This document shows, in pieces, positions 5,719 to 15,524 of a DNA stretch of 16,745 nucleotides (its first letter is position 1; each line of letters opens with the position of its first letter). The DNA comes from DASTHS01 sp035718085 (GTDB lineage Bacteria; Actinomycetota; Acidimicrobiia; Acidimicrobiales; Palsa-688), in NCBI GenBank assembly GCA_035718085.1, contig DASTHS010000056.1, positions 1 through 16,745 of the forward strand, in the 5' to 3' direction. Below the pieces are notes generated by a model, which made no database searches, was not told the DNA's origin, and was given only the letters and a program-made list of their open reading frames with translations. The position numbers and the translations under genes are program-made.

Positions 5719-7298
5719 TCCGCCGCGACGGGCTGCTCGAGCTGCGCCCGGAGGGCGTAGCGCTGGATCTTCCCGGTGGCCGTCTTGGGCAGGGCGTCGA
5801 CCACGTGGATGGTGCGGGGCCGCTTGAACGCCGCCATCCGCTCGCGGCAGTGGCCGAGCAGCTCGGCCTCGTCGATGCGGCGGCCGGCGGCGGGAACGAC
5901 GAACGCGATCACCTGCTCGAGGCCCTCGTCGGTGCGGCCACCCACGACCGCGGCCTCGAGCACGGCGGGGTGCCCGAGCAGCACCGCCTCGACCTCGGCC
6001 GGTGACACCCAGATGCCGCCCGCCTTGATCATGTCGCTGGTGCGGCCGACGAACCAGTAGAAGCCGTCGGCGTCGCGCCGGTAGACGTCACCGGTGCGGC
6101 ACCAGCCGTCGATGAAGGTGGCGGCGTTGACCTCCGGACGGCGCCAGTAGCCGTGGGTGACCGACGGTCCCCGCACCCACAGCGATCCGGTGGCCTCGGC
6201 CTCGGCGATGGTCGCGCCCGTGTCGTCGGTCAGGCGGAGGTCGTAGCCGCTGACCGGCCGGCCGGTGGAACCGGGACGCAGGGCGTCGGGGCGGTTCGAG
6301 CAGAAGATGTGCAGCGCCTCGGTGGAACCGATCCCGTCGAGCATCTCCACGCCGAAGCGGGCCCGGAAGCGCCGGTACACCTCGGCCGGCAGCGTCTCCC
6401 CGGCGGTGACGGTGGCCCGGACCGAGGCCAGCGCGTCGGCCGGCACGTCGGCGTCGGCCAGACCGGCGCAGAACCCGGGTGGCGCGAAGAACAGGGTGGG
6501 CCGGTGGCGGAGGGCCAGCTCCGCCGCCCGGGCCGGTGTGGGCGGCCGGGGGTCGATCACGGCCGACGCCCCCACCGCCAAGGGGAACAGCAGGGCGTTG
6601 CCCAACCCGAAGGCGAAGAACAGCTTGGCCACCGAGTAGCACACGTCGTCGGGGGAGATCTCGAGCACGTGCGCGCCGTAGGTCTCAGCGACGGCGCGGA
6701 TGTCGCCGTGGCGGTGCACCGCCGCCTTCGGGGTGCCGGTGGTGCCAGAGGTGTAGAGCCAGAACCCGTCGGTCGCCGCGGTGGTGCCCGCCGGCGGCAC
6801 GGGCGCGGCGGGGCCGTGCTCGGACCACGAGTGCAGCGACACGGAGGGTGGGAGCTGCGCGGGCGGACCGGCCGCCTGCAGGCCCGTGTCGACGACCACG
6901 ACTGACCGCAGTGTCGGTGCCGCCTCGGCCAGCGCGGCGGCGTGGCCGGTGAACGGCTCGGACAGCACCGCTGCCACCGCGCCCGAGTCGGCCGCCATGA
7001 CGGCCACCTCGGCCGGCTTGAGCATGGTCGAGACCGGGATCGGCACGGCACCGATGCGGAGGCCGCCGAGGAACACGGCCGGGAAGGCCGGCTCGTCGCT
7101 CACGACCATGATGAAGCGGTCGCCGGGGGCCACGCCCAGGTCGCCGAGCATCGTTGCGGCGCGCCCGGTGAGGGCCAGCAGGTCGGCGTAGGTGATCTCG
7201 TCGTCACCGCAGCGGTAGGCGACCCGCCCACCCGCACCGGCGTCGACGTGGCGGTCGACCAGCCAGCCCGCAGCGTTGAACGGCTCGTCGTCGATCAT
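5715..7298 (-). CDS. bclA: Benzoate-CoA ligase (AMP-forming)
   Basis: This 527-aa adenylate-forming ligase makes benzoyl-CoA from benzoate, ATP and CoA, the first step of the box pathway. It carries the P-loop-like A3 motif YTSGTTGTPK (182-191), the A5 region DGIGSTEALHIF, which is characteristic of the benzoate-CoA ligase family, the downstream SNRPDALRPGSTGRPVSGYD, WCRTGDVYRRD (A7), FVGRTSDMIKAGGIWVSP (A8) and the C-terminal LPKTATGKIQR with catalytic K510. An in-frame GTG at 7319 exists, but ATG 7298 is preferred because GGAGGGG lies eight bases before it and inside the longer version. It starts 30 bp after the boxB stop and overlaps the hydrolase gene by 4 nt. 2-aminobenzoate or halobenzoate preference cannot be excluded. 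Confidence 0.93.
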   Translation of the reverse strand: MIDDEPFNAAGWLVDRHVDAGAGGRVAYRCGDDEITYADLLALTGRAATMLGDLGVAPGDRFIMVVSDEPAFPAVFLGGLRIGAVPIPVSTMLKPAEVAVMAADSGAVAAVLSEPFTGHAAALAEAAPTLRSVVVVDTGLQAAGPPAQLPPSVSLHSWSEHGPAAPVPPAGTTAATDGFWLYTSGTTGTPKAAVHRHGDIRAVAETYGAHVLEISPDDVCYSVAKLFFAFGLGNALLFPLAVGASAVIDPRPPTPARAAELALRHRPTLFFAPPGFCAGLADADVPADALASVRATVTAGETLPAEVYRRFRARFGVEMLDGIGSTEALHIFCSNRPDALRPGSTGRPVSGYDLRLTDDTGATIAEAEATGSLWVRGPSVTHGYWRRPEVNAATFIDGWCRTGDVYRRDADGFYWFVGRTSDMIKAGGIWVSPAEVEAVLLGHPAVLEAAVVGGRTDEGLEQVIAFVVPAAGRRIDEAELLGHCRERMAAFKRPRTIHVVDALPKTATGKIQRYALRAQLEQPVAAE

Positions 7299-7328
7299 CG
7301 GTGTTTCCCCTCCGTGCACGTCCGAGGC

Positions 7329-8738
<1,410 letters not shown>

Positions 8739-8739
8739 C

Positions 8740-10425
<1,686 letters not shown>

Positions 10426-10480
10426 CTGCGATCCTCCCCCTGGTCACGGCATCGAGGCCGGCCGTCGTGGCGTGCTGCGC

Positions 10481-10489
10481 TGATACACT
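10481..10489 (+). promoter_or_regulatory. Extended -10 promoter of the PaaX-type regulator, leaderless
   Basis: TGATACACT fits the extended -10 form TGnTAnnnT. The hexamer ends 9 nt before GTG 10499, placing the likely transcription start at or next to that codon. No Shine-Dalgarno sequence precedes the GTG, which is consistent with a leaderless mRNA, common in actinobacteria. No -35 consensus is visible, and extended -10 promoters may not need one. Confidence 0.5.
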
Positions 10490-10490
10490 A
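10485..10490 (-). promoter_or_regulatory. Candidate -10 box of the boxC operon
   Basis: The complement of 10485-10490 is TAGTGT (TAnnnT). A start about 7 nt downstream would give a leader of roughly 50 nt containing the GGGGGAGG ribosome site of boxC. It overlaps the regulator's -10 on the other strand, so the two promoters would be back-to-back and mutually exclusive. No -35 was recognised. This is a weak call. Confidence 0.3.
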
Positions 10491-10498
10491 CACCTCCG

Positions 10499-11398
10499 GT
10501 GACTGACGTCAACAGGCTGTCACGTGACGTGGAGGGGGCGCCGGGCGGCCCGGCCGCCCGGCCACCCGATGCGTGGACGCCGCTGCGGCGGGAGGGCGGG
10601 GCGCCCCGCGCCCGGGACCTGCTGCTGACCGTGCTCGGCGAGTTCGTGCTGCCGGGCGGGATCGCGGTGTGGACGTCGGCGCTGGTCGACGCCCTGGGTC
10701 TGCTCGGCGTGGAGCAACCGGCGGCCCGCCAGGCGCTGGCCCGGTCGAGCGCGTCGGGGCTGCTGGTCGCGGAGAGGGTCGGACGGCGGACCCGCTGGTC
10801 GTTGACCGGGCGGGCCACCCGGCTGCTGAGCGACGGCGCCCGGCGCATCTACGGGTTCGGATCGGGCGAAGGGGAGTGGGACGGTCGGTGGTTGCTGGTC
10901 CTGGTCACCGTGCCCGAGCACAACCGCCACCTGAGGGCGCGCCTGCGGGCCCGGATGACGTGGCTCGGCTTCGGCCTGATGGGCCCCGGCGCCTGGGTCA
11001 CCCCGTGGGCCGATCGGGAGGGTGAGGCCCTCGCCGCACTCGAGGAGCTGCAGCTGGTCGACGGCGCCGTCTCGTGGGTCGGTCGTCCCGGACGGATGGG
11101 CTCGCTCGAGGGTCGGGTGGACGAGATCTGGGACCTCGATGCCCTGGCCGGCGACTACACCAGCTTCGTGGCGGCAGCGACCTCCGAGGCCCCGGCCGGG
11201 GCGTCGGCCGAGTTCGTCGCCCTCACCCGCCTGGTGCACGACTGGCGCCACTTCCCGGCCGCCGACCCGGGCCTGCCGGCGGCCCTGCTCCCGGGCTCCT
11301 GGCCGGGTCCGGCCGCAGCGCGCACCTTCCACGAGTGCCACGCCCGTTGGGGGCCGGGGGCGCGGGCGTGGTGGGAGGAGCGGGCCGATCGAGGCTGA
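10499..11398 (+). CDS. PaaX-family transcriptional regulator, probable box operon repressor
   Basis: This 299-aa protein has the three-part PaaX architecture: an N-terminal winged helix-turn-helix (about 38-105, from PRARDLLLTVLGEFVLPGGI to RRTRWSLT), a central domain (125-215, with WDGRWLLVLVTVPE) and a C-terminal PaaX_C domain (215-290, with LVHDWRHFPAADPGLPAALL). E. coli PaaX represses phenylacetate genes and is released by phenylacetyl-CoA. By analogy, benzoyl-CoA would be the effector here, which is inference. The first 35 residues are non-conserved. GTG 10499 lacks a ribosome site but fits a leaderless start (see promoter). Later in-frame starts such as GTG 10529 cannot be excluded. Two perfect palindromes lie in its first ten codons. 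Proteobacterial box clusters use BoxR instead. Confidence 0.9.
   Translation: MTDVNRLSRDVEGAPGGPAARPPDAWTPLRREGGAPRARDLLLTVLGEFVLPGGIAVWTSALVDALGLLGVEQPAARQALARSSASGLLVAERVGRRTRWSLTGRATRLLSDGARRIYGFGSGEGEWDGRWLLVLVTVPEHNRHLRARLRARMTWLGFGLMGPGAWVTPWADREGEALAALEELQLVDGAVSWVGRPGRMGSLEGRVDEIWDLDALAGDYTSFVAAATSEAPAGASAEFVALTRLVHDWRHFPAADPGLPAALLPGSWPGPAAARTFHECHARWGPGARAWWEERADRG
10504..10528. promoter_or_regulatory. Paired palindromes, candidate operator
   Basis: TGACGTCA (10504-10511) and GTCACGTGAC (10519-10528) are both perfect palindromes, with centres 16 bp apart. They share the element GTCA/TGAC and lie just downstream of the regulator's predicted transcription start and about 15 bp from the divergent promoters. 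This location suits an operator for autoregulation and control of boxC. PaaX sites in E. coli are imperfect palindromes with a different sequence, so binding by this protein is a guess. Confidence 0.4.
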
Positions 11399-11425
11399 GG
11401 GGCCTCGGTCTGGTTGCCTGGTGGG

Positions 11426-12385
11426 ATGAGGACGGCCTTCACGGATCTGGTGGGCTGCCGCGTCCCGATCCAGCAGGCCGGCATGGGCGGGACGGCCACC
11501 GTGGAGCTCGCCGCCGCGGTGGCCGACGCCGGGGCGCTCGGCATGGTGGGGATGCCGATGGCAGGACCTGGCGCCGTCGTCGCCGCGCTCGAACGCCTGT
11601 CCCGGCAGACATCGGGCGCCTTCGGCGTCAACTTCTTGATGCCCTTCCTCGACCGCGAGTCGGTGGCGGCGGCCGCCAGTCGCGCCCGCGTGGTCGAGTT
11701 CTTCTACGGGGACCCGGACCCGTCACTGGTGGCGCTGGCCCACGACGGGGGCGCCCTCGCGAGCTGGCAGGTGGGATCGGTCGATGAGGCGCAGGCCGCC
11801 CGCGACGCGGGCTGTGACTTCCTCGTCGTGCAGGGGGTGGAGGCAGGGGGCCACGTCCGCGGCCGGAGCGGCCTGCTGGCCCTCCTCGATCAGGTGCTCG
11901 GTGCCGTCGGTGGGCCCGTGCTCGCCGCCGGCGGGATCGGCACCCCCCGCGGCGTCGCCGCGGTGCTGGCCGCCGGCGCCGCCGGTGCCCGGGTGGGCAC
12001 CCGTTTCGTGGCGGCCGACGAAGCCGACTCGCACCCCGACTACGTCGACGCGCTCGTCGCCGCCGGTCCCGGCGACACAGTGGTCACCACAGTGTTCTCG
12101 CTCCAGTGGCCCGAGGCACCGCACCGAGTGCTGCGGTCGTGCGTCGACGCCGCGTCCAACCTGGACGCCGAGGTTGCTGCGGACGCCGAGCTGGCCGACG
12201 GTACGCGCAGGCCGATGCCGAAGTTCGCTCCCGTCTCGCCCAGCCGGCGCATGACCGGACACGTCGAGGCGATGGCGCAGTACGCCGGCGAGTCGGTCGG
12301 CGCCGTCACCCGGCGCCAGCCCGCCGGCACCATCGTCCAGGAGCTCGCGGACGGCGCCGAGGCGCTGCTCGCCAGATGGCACTGA
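11426..12385 (+). CDS. Nitronate monooxygenase-like FMN protein
   Basis: This 319-aa TIM-barrel flavoprotein is of the nitronate monooxygenase (2-nitropropane dioxygenase) family. It shows VPIQQAGMGG (13-22), GVNFLMPF (67-74), the conserved QGVEAGGH (136-143, with H143 at the position of the family's catalytic base), PVLAAGGIGTPRGV (164-177) and ARVGTRF (188-194) for FMN phosphate binding. The family oxidises propionate-3-nitronate or related nitronates, and several members are FMN oxidoreductases of other or unknown substrates. ATG 11426 is preferred over an upstream TTG at 11414, and the SD is weak (GGTGGG abuts the ATG). It starts 27 bp after the regulator's stop, so it is probably co-transcribed, but a link with benzoate is not evident. 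Confidence 0.9.
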   Translation: MRTAFTDLVGCRVPIQQAGMGGTATVELAAAVADAGALGMVGMPMAGPGAVVAALERLSRQTSGAFGVNFLMPFLDRESVAAAASRARVVEFFYGDPDPSLVALAHDGGALASWQVGSVDEAQAARDAGCDFLVVQGVEAGGHVRGRSGLLALLDQVLGAVGGPVLAAGGIGTPRGVAAVLAAGAAGARVGTRFVAADEADSHPDYVDALVAAGPGDTVVTTVFSLQWPEAPHRVLRSCVDAASNLDAEVAADAELADGTRRPMPKFAPVSPSRRMTGHVEAMAQYAGESVGAVTRRQPAGTIVQELADGAEALLARWH

Positions 12386-12414
12386 CCGGGTGCGAGCGAA
12401 GCCCCACTGGCGGA

Positions 12415-12440
12415 GCCGGCAGGAGGTGGTCTCCGTCGGC
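12415..12440. terminator. Imperfect hairpin between convergent genes
   Basis: GCCG (12415-12418) pairs with CGGC (12437-12440), and GGAG (12422-12425) with CTCC (12431-12434), around a 5-nt loop and with an internal loop. It lies in the convergent gap between the nitronate monooxygenase-like gene and the DUF35 gene. It is short and lacks a T-tract, so this is a weak candidate only. Confidence 0.22.
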
Positions 12441-12442
12441 GC

Positions 12443-12510
12443 TCAGTCGGCCGCGGCGGCGAAGCGTTCCGGGGGGATGGCGATGAACAGCCCCTCGGCC
12501 GTGGCGACGG
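12443..12510 (-). other. Coding-like tail in another frame after the DUF35 stop
   Basis: Downstream of the DUF35 stop, a different minus frame stays open to a TGA at 12443-12445 and reads HGEVTVATAEGLFIAIPPER then FAAAAD. About 90% of its codon third positions are G or C, and its amino-acid mix is protein-like. It joins the DUF35 frame near codon 'FRP', so a one-base deletion there would explain it. DUF35 proteins normally end close to that point, so it might instead be chance, or a fossil of another gene. Confidence 0.35.
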
Positions 12511-12945
12511 TCACCTCGCCGTGGAATGCCTCGCCGGCGATCGCACCGGCCGGAAGCGCGGGAGGGCGGTGCCCTTGCCGGTGTCTGCGAAGACCACCGT
12601 GACCGGCTGGCCGACCTCGACCGACTCGACGTCGCAGTCGACGATGTTGGTCATCATCCGCGGCCCTTCGTCGAGCTCCACGTAGGCGAGCACGTAAGGG
12701 GTGGCTGCTGCGAAGGGGCCCTGGCCCCGGCGCACGACGGTGAAGCTGTAGACGGTGCCTGTCCCCGCTGCGTCGATCCAGGAGATGTCGTCCGAGCCGC
12801 AGCTCGGGCAGAACAGCCGGGGGTACCAGATGACGGTGCCGCACGCGTCGCAGCGGGGCAGCAGCAGCCGGCCCTCGGCAGTCGCGTCCCAGAACGCCTG
12901 CGTCTCCTTGGTCACGGCGGGCGCGATCACCGGCACGTCGCTCAT
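12511..12945 (-). CDS. DUF35 zinc-ribbon/OB-fold protein, partner of the thiolase-like protein
   Basis: This 144-aa protein has an N-terminal rubredoxin-like zinc ribbon (C32, C35, C46, C49, in RCDACG and FCPSCGSDD) followed by the OB fold (about 55-133, GTGTVYSFTVVRRG, TPYVLAYVELDEGPRMMTNI, VGQPVTVVF, ALPRFRP). DUF35 proteins bind acyl-CoA and form obligate complexes with thiolase-like subunits, as ChsH2 does with the aldolase Ltp2 in steroid side-chain degradation. ATG 12945 overlaps the thiolase stop as ATGA, with GGGAGGA just upstream, so the two are made together. The last 11 residues after FRP (VRSPARHSTAR) do not look like the family, and the neighbouring frame continues as coding-like sequence, suggesting a possible frameshift at the 3' end. 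Confidence 0.88.
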   Translation of the reverse strand: MSDVPVIAPAVTKETQAFWDATAEGRLLLPRCDACGTVIWYPRLFCPSCGSDDISWIDAAGTGTVYSFTVVRRGQGPFAAATPYVLAYVELDEGPRMMTNIVDCDVESVEVGQPVTVVFADTGKGTALPRFRPVRSPARHSTAR

Positions 12946-14117
12946 GCGTCCTCCCGTCCGAGGACCAAGGTGGCGGAGCCCATCCGGGTGGCGAGGCTGC
13001 CGCCGGTGCCGTGGGCGAGCGCCAACCGGCAGTCGGGCACCTGCACGGCGGGGTGGGCTTCGCCCCTGAGCTGGCGGACGGCCTCGATGACCTTGGTGAT
13101 GCCGCCCCGGTTGGCGGGGTGGTTGTTGCAGAGGCCACCGCCGTCGGTGTTGAACGGCAGGCGGCCGTGCGGCGCCTGGAGGCCGCCGTCGCTGACGAAG
13201 CGGCCGCCGCTGCCCTTGTCGCAGAAGCCGAGGTCTTCGATGGTCTGCACCACGGTGATGGTGAACGAGTCGTAGATCGAGGCGTAGTCGATGTCCGACG
13301 GGGCCACCCCTGCCTCCTCGAACGCCCGCGGGCCCGACCAGACGGCACCGGTGTAGGTCAGGTCGATCCGCCCGTTGTCGGTGTGCTTGGGCGCCTCCCC
13401 GGCGCCCAGCACCTTGACGCAGCTGCGGTGGAGGTCGCTCGCCACCTCCGGGGCCACGACGACGAGGGCCCCGCCCCCGTCGGTGATCACGCAGCAGTCG
13501 AGACGGTGGAGCGGGTCGGCGACCATCGGCGACTCGAGCACCTGCTCGACGGTGACCGGATCACGCAGGAGCGCGTTGGGGTTGTGCTGGGCGTGCGAGG
13601 CGGCCGCCACCTTCACCTCGGCCAGCTGCTCGCTGGTCGTGCCGAACTCGTACATGTGCCGCCGGGCGGCCAGCGCGTAGTTCGCCACCGTCGACCCGCC
13701 CCACGGCATCTCGAAGCCGGCCTCGGGTGCGTTGGCCGACATGCTGCGCCCCGGTCCCTCCGAGCCGCCGGAGCGGGGGAGTCCGGCGAGGGTGATGAGG
13801 GCGACCTTGCACTTGCCGGCGGCGATGGCCTCGGCGGCGTGGCCGACGTGCACCACGTAGGAGGAGCCGCCGGTCTCGGTGGAGTCGACGTGCGACAGCT
13901 TGAGCCCGAGGTAGTCGGCCATCGACAGCGCCCCGAACCCCGGGGCGTCACCGGCGCAGAAGTAGCCGTCGACGTCGTCGAAGGTCAGCCCGGCGTCGGC
14001 CAGCGCACCACGCGCCACCTCGGCGTGCACCTGGGGGATGGTGCGGTCGGGGATCTCCCGGCGCGGGTGCTCGAACGCGCCGGCGATGAAGGCGGCGCCC
14101 CTGAGGTTCCCGGTCAC
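12942..14117 (-). CDS. Thiolase-superfamily protein (Ltp2/SCP2-thiolase-like) lacking the nucleophilic Cys
   Basis: This 391-aa thiolase-fold protein includes GYFCAGDAPGFG (51-62), the segment ETGGSSYVVHVGHAAEAIAA (81-100), CCVITDGGGALVVV, the IDYASIYDSF segment, EDLGFCDKGSGGRFV, NHPANRGG and the C-terminal HGTGGSLATRMGSA. Aligned by eye with true thiolases, the nucleophilic cysteine falls on G84, so Claisen-type thiolysis is unlikely. In Ltp2-type enzymes with DUF35 partners, retro-aldol cleavage of a beta-hydroxyacyl-CoA uses tyrosines instead, and the conserved YDSF tyrosine here may be one. The longer upstream open frame is antisense-like. GTG 14117 overlaps the amidohydrolase stop as GTGA and opens the conserved sequence. 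It is probably an aldolase or beta-ketoacyl-CoA-processing subunit acting with the DUF35 protein. Confidence 0.88.
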   Translation of the reverse strand: MTGNLRGAAFIAGAFEHPRREIPDRTIPQVHAEVARGALADAGLTFDDVDGYFCAGDAPGFGALSMADYLGLKLSHVDSTETGGSSYVVHVGHAAEAIAAGKCKVALITLAGLPRSGGSEGPGRSMSANAPEAGFEMPWGGSTVANYALAARRHMYEFGTTSEQLAEVKVAAASHAQHNPNALLRDPVTVEQVLESPMVADPLHRLDCCVITDGGGALVVVAPEVASDLHRSCVKVLGAGEAPKHTDNGRIDLTYTGAVWSGPRAFEEAGVAPSDIDYASIYDSFTITVVQTIEDLGFCDKGSGGRFVSDGGLQAPHGRLPFNTDGGGLCNNHPANRGGITKVIEAVRQLRGEAHPAVQVPDCRLALAHGTGGSLATRMGSATLVLGREDA

Positions 14118-15235
14118 GCCGGAGCCAGGGCGCCGAGGTCGATGCCGTACAGCCCGGCGACGTTGTCGCAGAGGATCGCCCTGGTCTGCTCCTCGCTGAG
14201 CTGGGCCGTGTGCTTCTCCAGCAGCTCCTGCGACCACGGCCAGGTGGAGTCGCTGTGGGGGAAGTCGTTGGCCCACAGGAGGCGCCGCCAGTTCATGGCG
14301 TCGGCGAACCGGAACGCGGTCCAGTCGTCCTGGAACGTCACGAAGATGTTCTCCGCGAAGTACTCGCTCGGCAGCCTCGACAGCTCCGCGCCCGGCTTCA
14401 ACCAGTAGCGGTGCCGGTTGAAGGCGTGGTCCATCCGGTACATGAAGTGCGGCACCCACCCGGCGTCGGCCTCGACGCAGACGACCTTCAGGTCGGGGTG
14501 GCGCTCGAAGACGCCCCCGAAGACGAGCATGGCCATGATGTCCTGGCACCCGCGGACGATGGACAGGAAGCTGCTGATCTTCGGCCCTCGGGCCTTCTCG
14601 CCCCGTGTGGTGAGGATGTGGAAGCTGAGCGGCAGCCCCAGCTCGATCGCCGTCTCCCAGAACTCGTCGTAGACGGGGGAGTCGTAGTCTTCGACCCCCG
14701 GGTTGCCCGGCATCATCACGCCCCGCAGGCCGAGCGCCTTGATGGCCTTGAGGTCGTCGATGCCCTCGGCGGGCGTGCGCATCGCCGTCTGCCCGCATCC
14801 GAGGAGGCGGTCGGGGTGGGCGGAGCAGTACTCCGCGATCCACCGGTTGTAGGCGTCGAACGATGCCTTCTTGAGATCCAGGTCGTCGATGTTGCAGAGC
14901 ACCATCCCGACCGTCGGGTAGATGATCTCGGCGGCGACCCCGTCGCGCTCCTGCTCGCCGAGGCGCGCCTCGGGGTCCCACCCGCCCCGGTGCAGGTCCT
15001 CGAACTTCGCCCCTCCGGTGCGCAGCTCAGAGGGGTCCTTCCCGGCGGCGGCGACGAGCCCCATCGGGATGGGCACCTTGGAACCCTCCACGACGAACAT
15101 GTCGCCGACGCCCTCGCCGCCGTCGATCATCCTCGGCGCCTTGTCGCGCCACTTCGGGTCGATGTGGTCGGTGTAGGTGTTGGGTGGCTCGGTGATGTGC
15201 GAGTCCGCCGAGATCACCGGATAGCTCCTGGACAT
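14114..15235 (-). CDS. Amidohydrolase family 2 (ACMSD-like) metal-dependent hydrolase/decarboxylase
   Basis: This 373-aa TIM-barrel protein belongs to the amidohydrolase-related (ACMSD) group. The opening ISADSHITEP (8-17) supplies D11 and H13 in a DxH-like position. LPLSFHI contains H206, VEADAGW contains E255, and ANDFPHSDSTWPWS (322-335) carries D324. All are placed as metal ligands or acid-base residues in this family. Members decarboxylate or hydrolyse C-C and C-N bonds (aminocarboxymuconate semialdehyde, resorcylate, 5-carboxyvanillate), and the exact substrate is unknown. ATG 15235 has GGGGGA five bases upstream. It heads a three-gene minus operon with the thiolase-like and DUF35 genes and is divergent from an acyl-CoA synthetase, suggesting one pathway. 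Confidence 0.9.
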   Translation of the reverse strand: MSRSYPVISADSHITEPPNTYTDHIDPKWRDKAPRMIDGGEGVGDMFVVEGSKVPIPMGLVAAAGKDPSELRTGGAKFEDLHRGGWDPEARLGEQERDGVAAEIIYPTVGMVLCNIDDLDLKKASFDAYNRWIAEYCSAHPDRLLGCGQTAMRTPAEGIDDLKAIKALGLRGVMMPGNPGVEDYDSPVYDEFWETAIELGLPLSFHILTTRGEKARGPKISSFLSIVRGCQDIMAMLVFGGVFERHPDLKVVCVEADAGWVPHFMYRMDHAFNRHRYWLKPGAELSRLPSEYFAENIFVTFQDDWTAFRFADAMNWRRLLWANDFPHSDSTWPWSQELLEKHTAQLSEEQTRAILCDNVAGLYGIDLGALAPA

Positions 15236-15524
15236 GCCGTCCCCCTTGCCCGCCCGCGCACGGGCAGGCGGTCATTCATGACTGAGAGCGATCATGCCGT
15301 CTCGGCCAGGCACCGGCAAGGTCGTCCACGAATTGGCGCTCACCCGCTGCGGGCCCGGTTCGGTGCTCGCAGCAGACCGAGCCACCGGCTGCGGGCGAGG
15401 GGCCCGAGGCATGATCGCCGGGTCTGTTCCGCGGAGCCGGGGCGCCCCGTAGCGTTGACCGGCATCCGCTGAGCGGTGTGCCATGCTCCGAACCGGGCTC
15501 GCGGGGGGCCCTGAGGGAGGATCA
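15236..15524. promoter_or_regulatory. Divergent intergenic region with inverted repeats
   Basis: This 289-bp stretch separates the amidohydrolase (minus) and acyl-CoA synthetase (plus) genes and must hold both promoters. GTCAT-TC-ATGAC (15271-15282) is a compact inverted repeat with operator-like form. TGCCCG (15247-15252) and CGGGCA (15261-15266) could form a hairpin in the amidohydrolase leader. TTGACC (15455-15460) followed 18 bp later by TGCCAT (15479-15484) is a possible, poor -35/-10 pair for the synthetase gene. No coding signal was recognised in it. Confidence 0.35.

Noticed and set aside
4244..5760. Plus-strand frames of 289-410 aa antisense to the DUF1348 and hydrolase genes
   Set aside because: No domain pattern. 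The minus-strand genes explain the coding signal.
7299..7319. GTG 7319 as start of the benzoate-CoA ligase
   Set aside because: The extra seven codons contain the GGAGGGG ribosome site of ATG 7298 and are not family-like.
13011..15472. Plus-strand frames of 420-465 aa antisense to the thiolase-like and amidohydrolase genes
   Set aside because: Mirror frames of real genes with biased composition and no motif.
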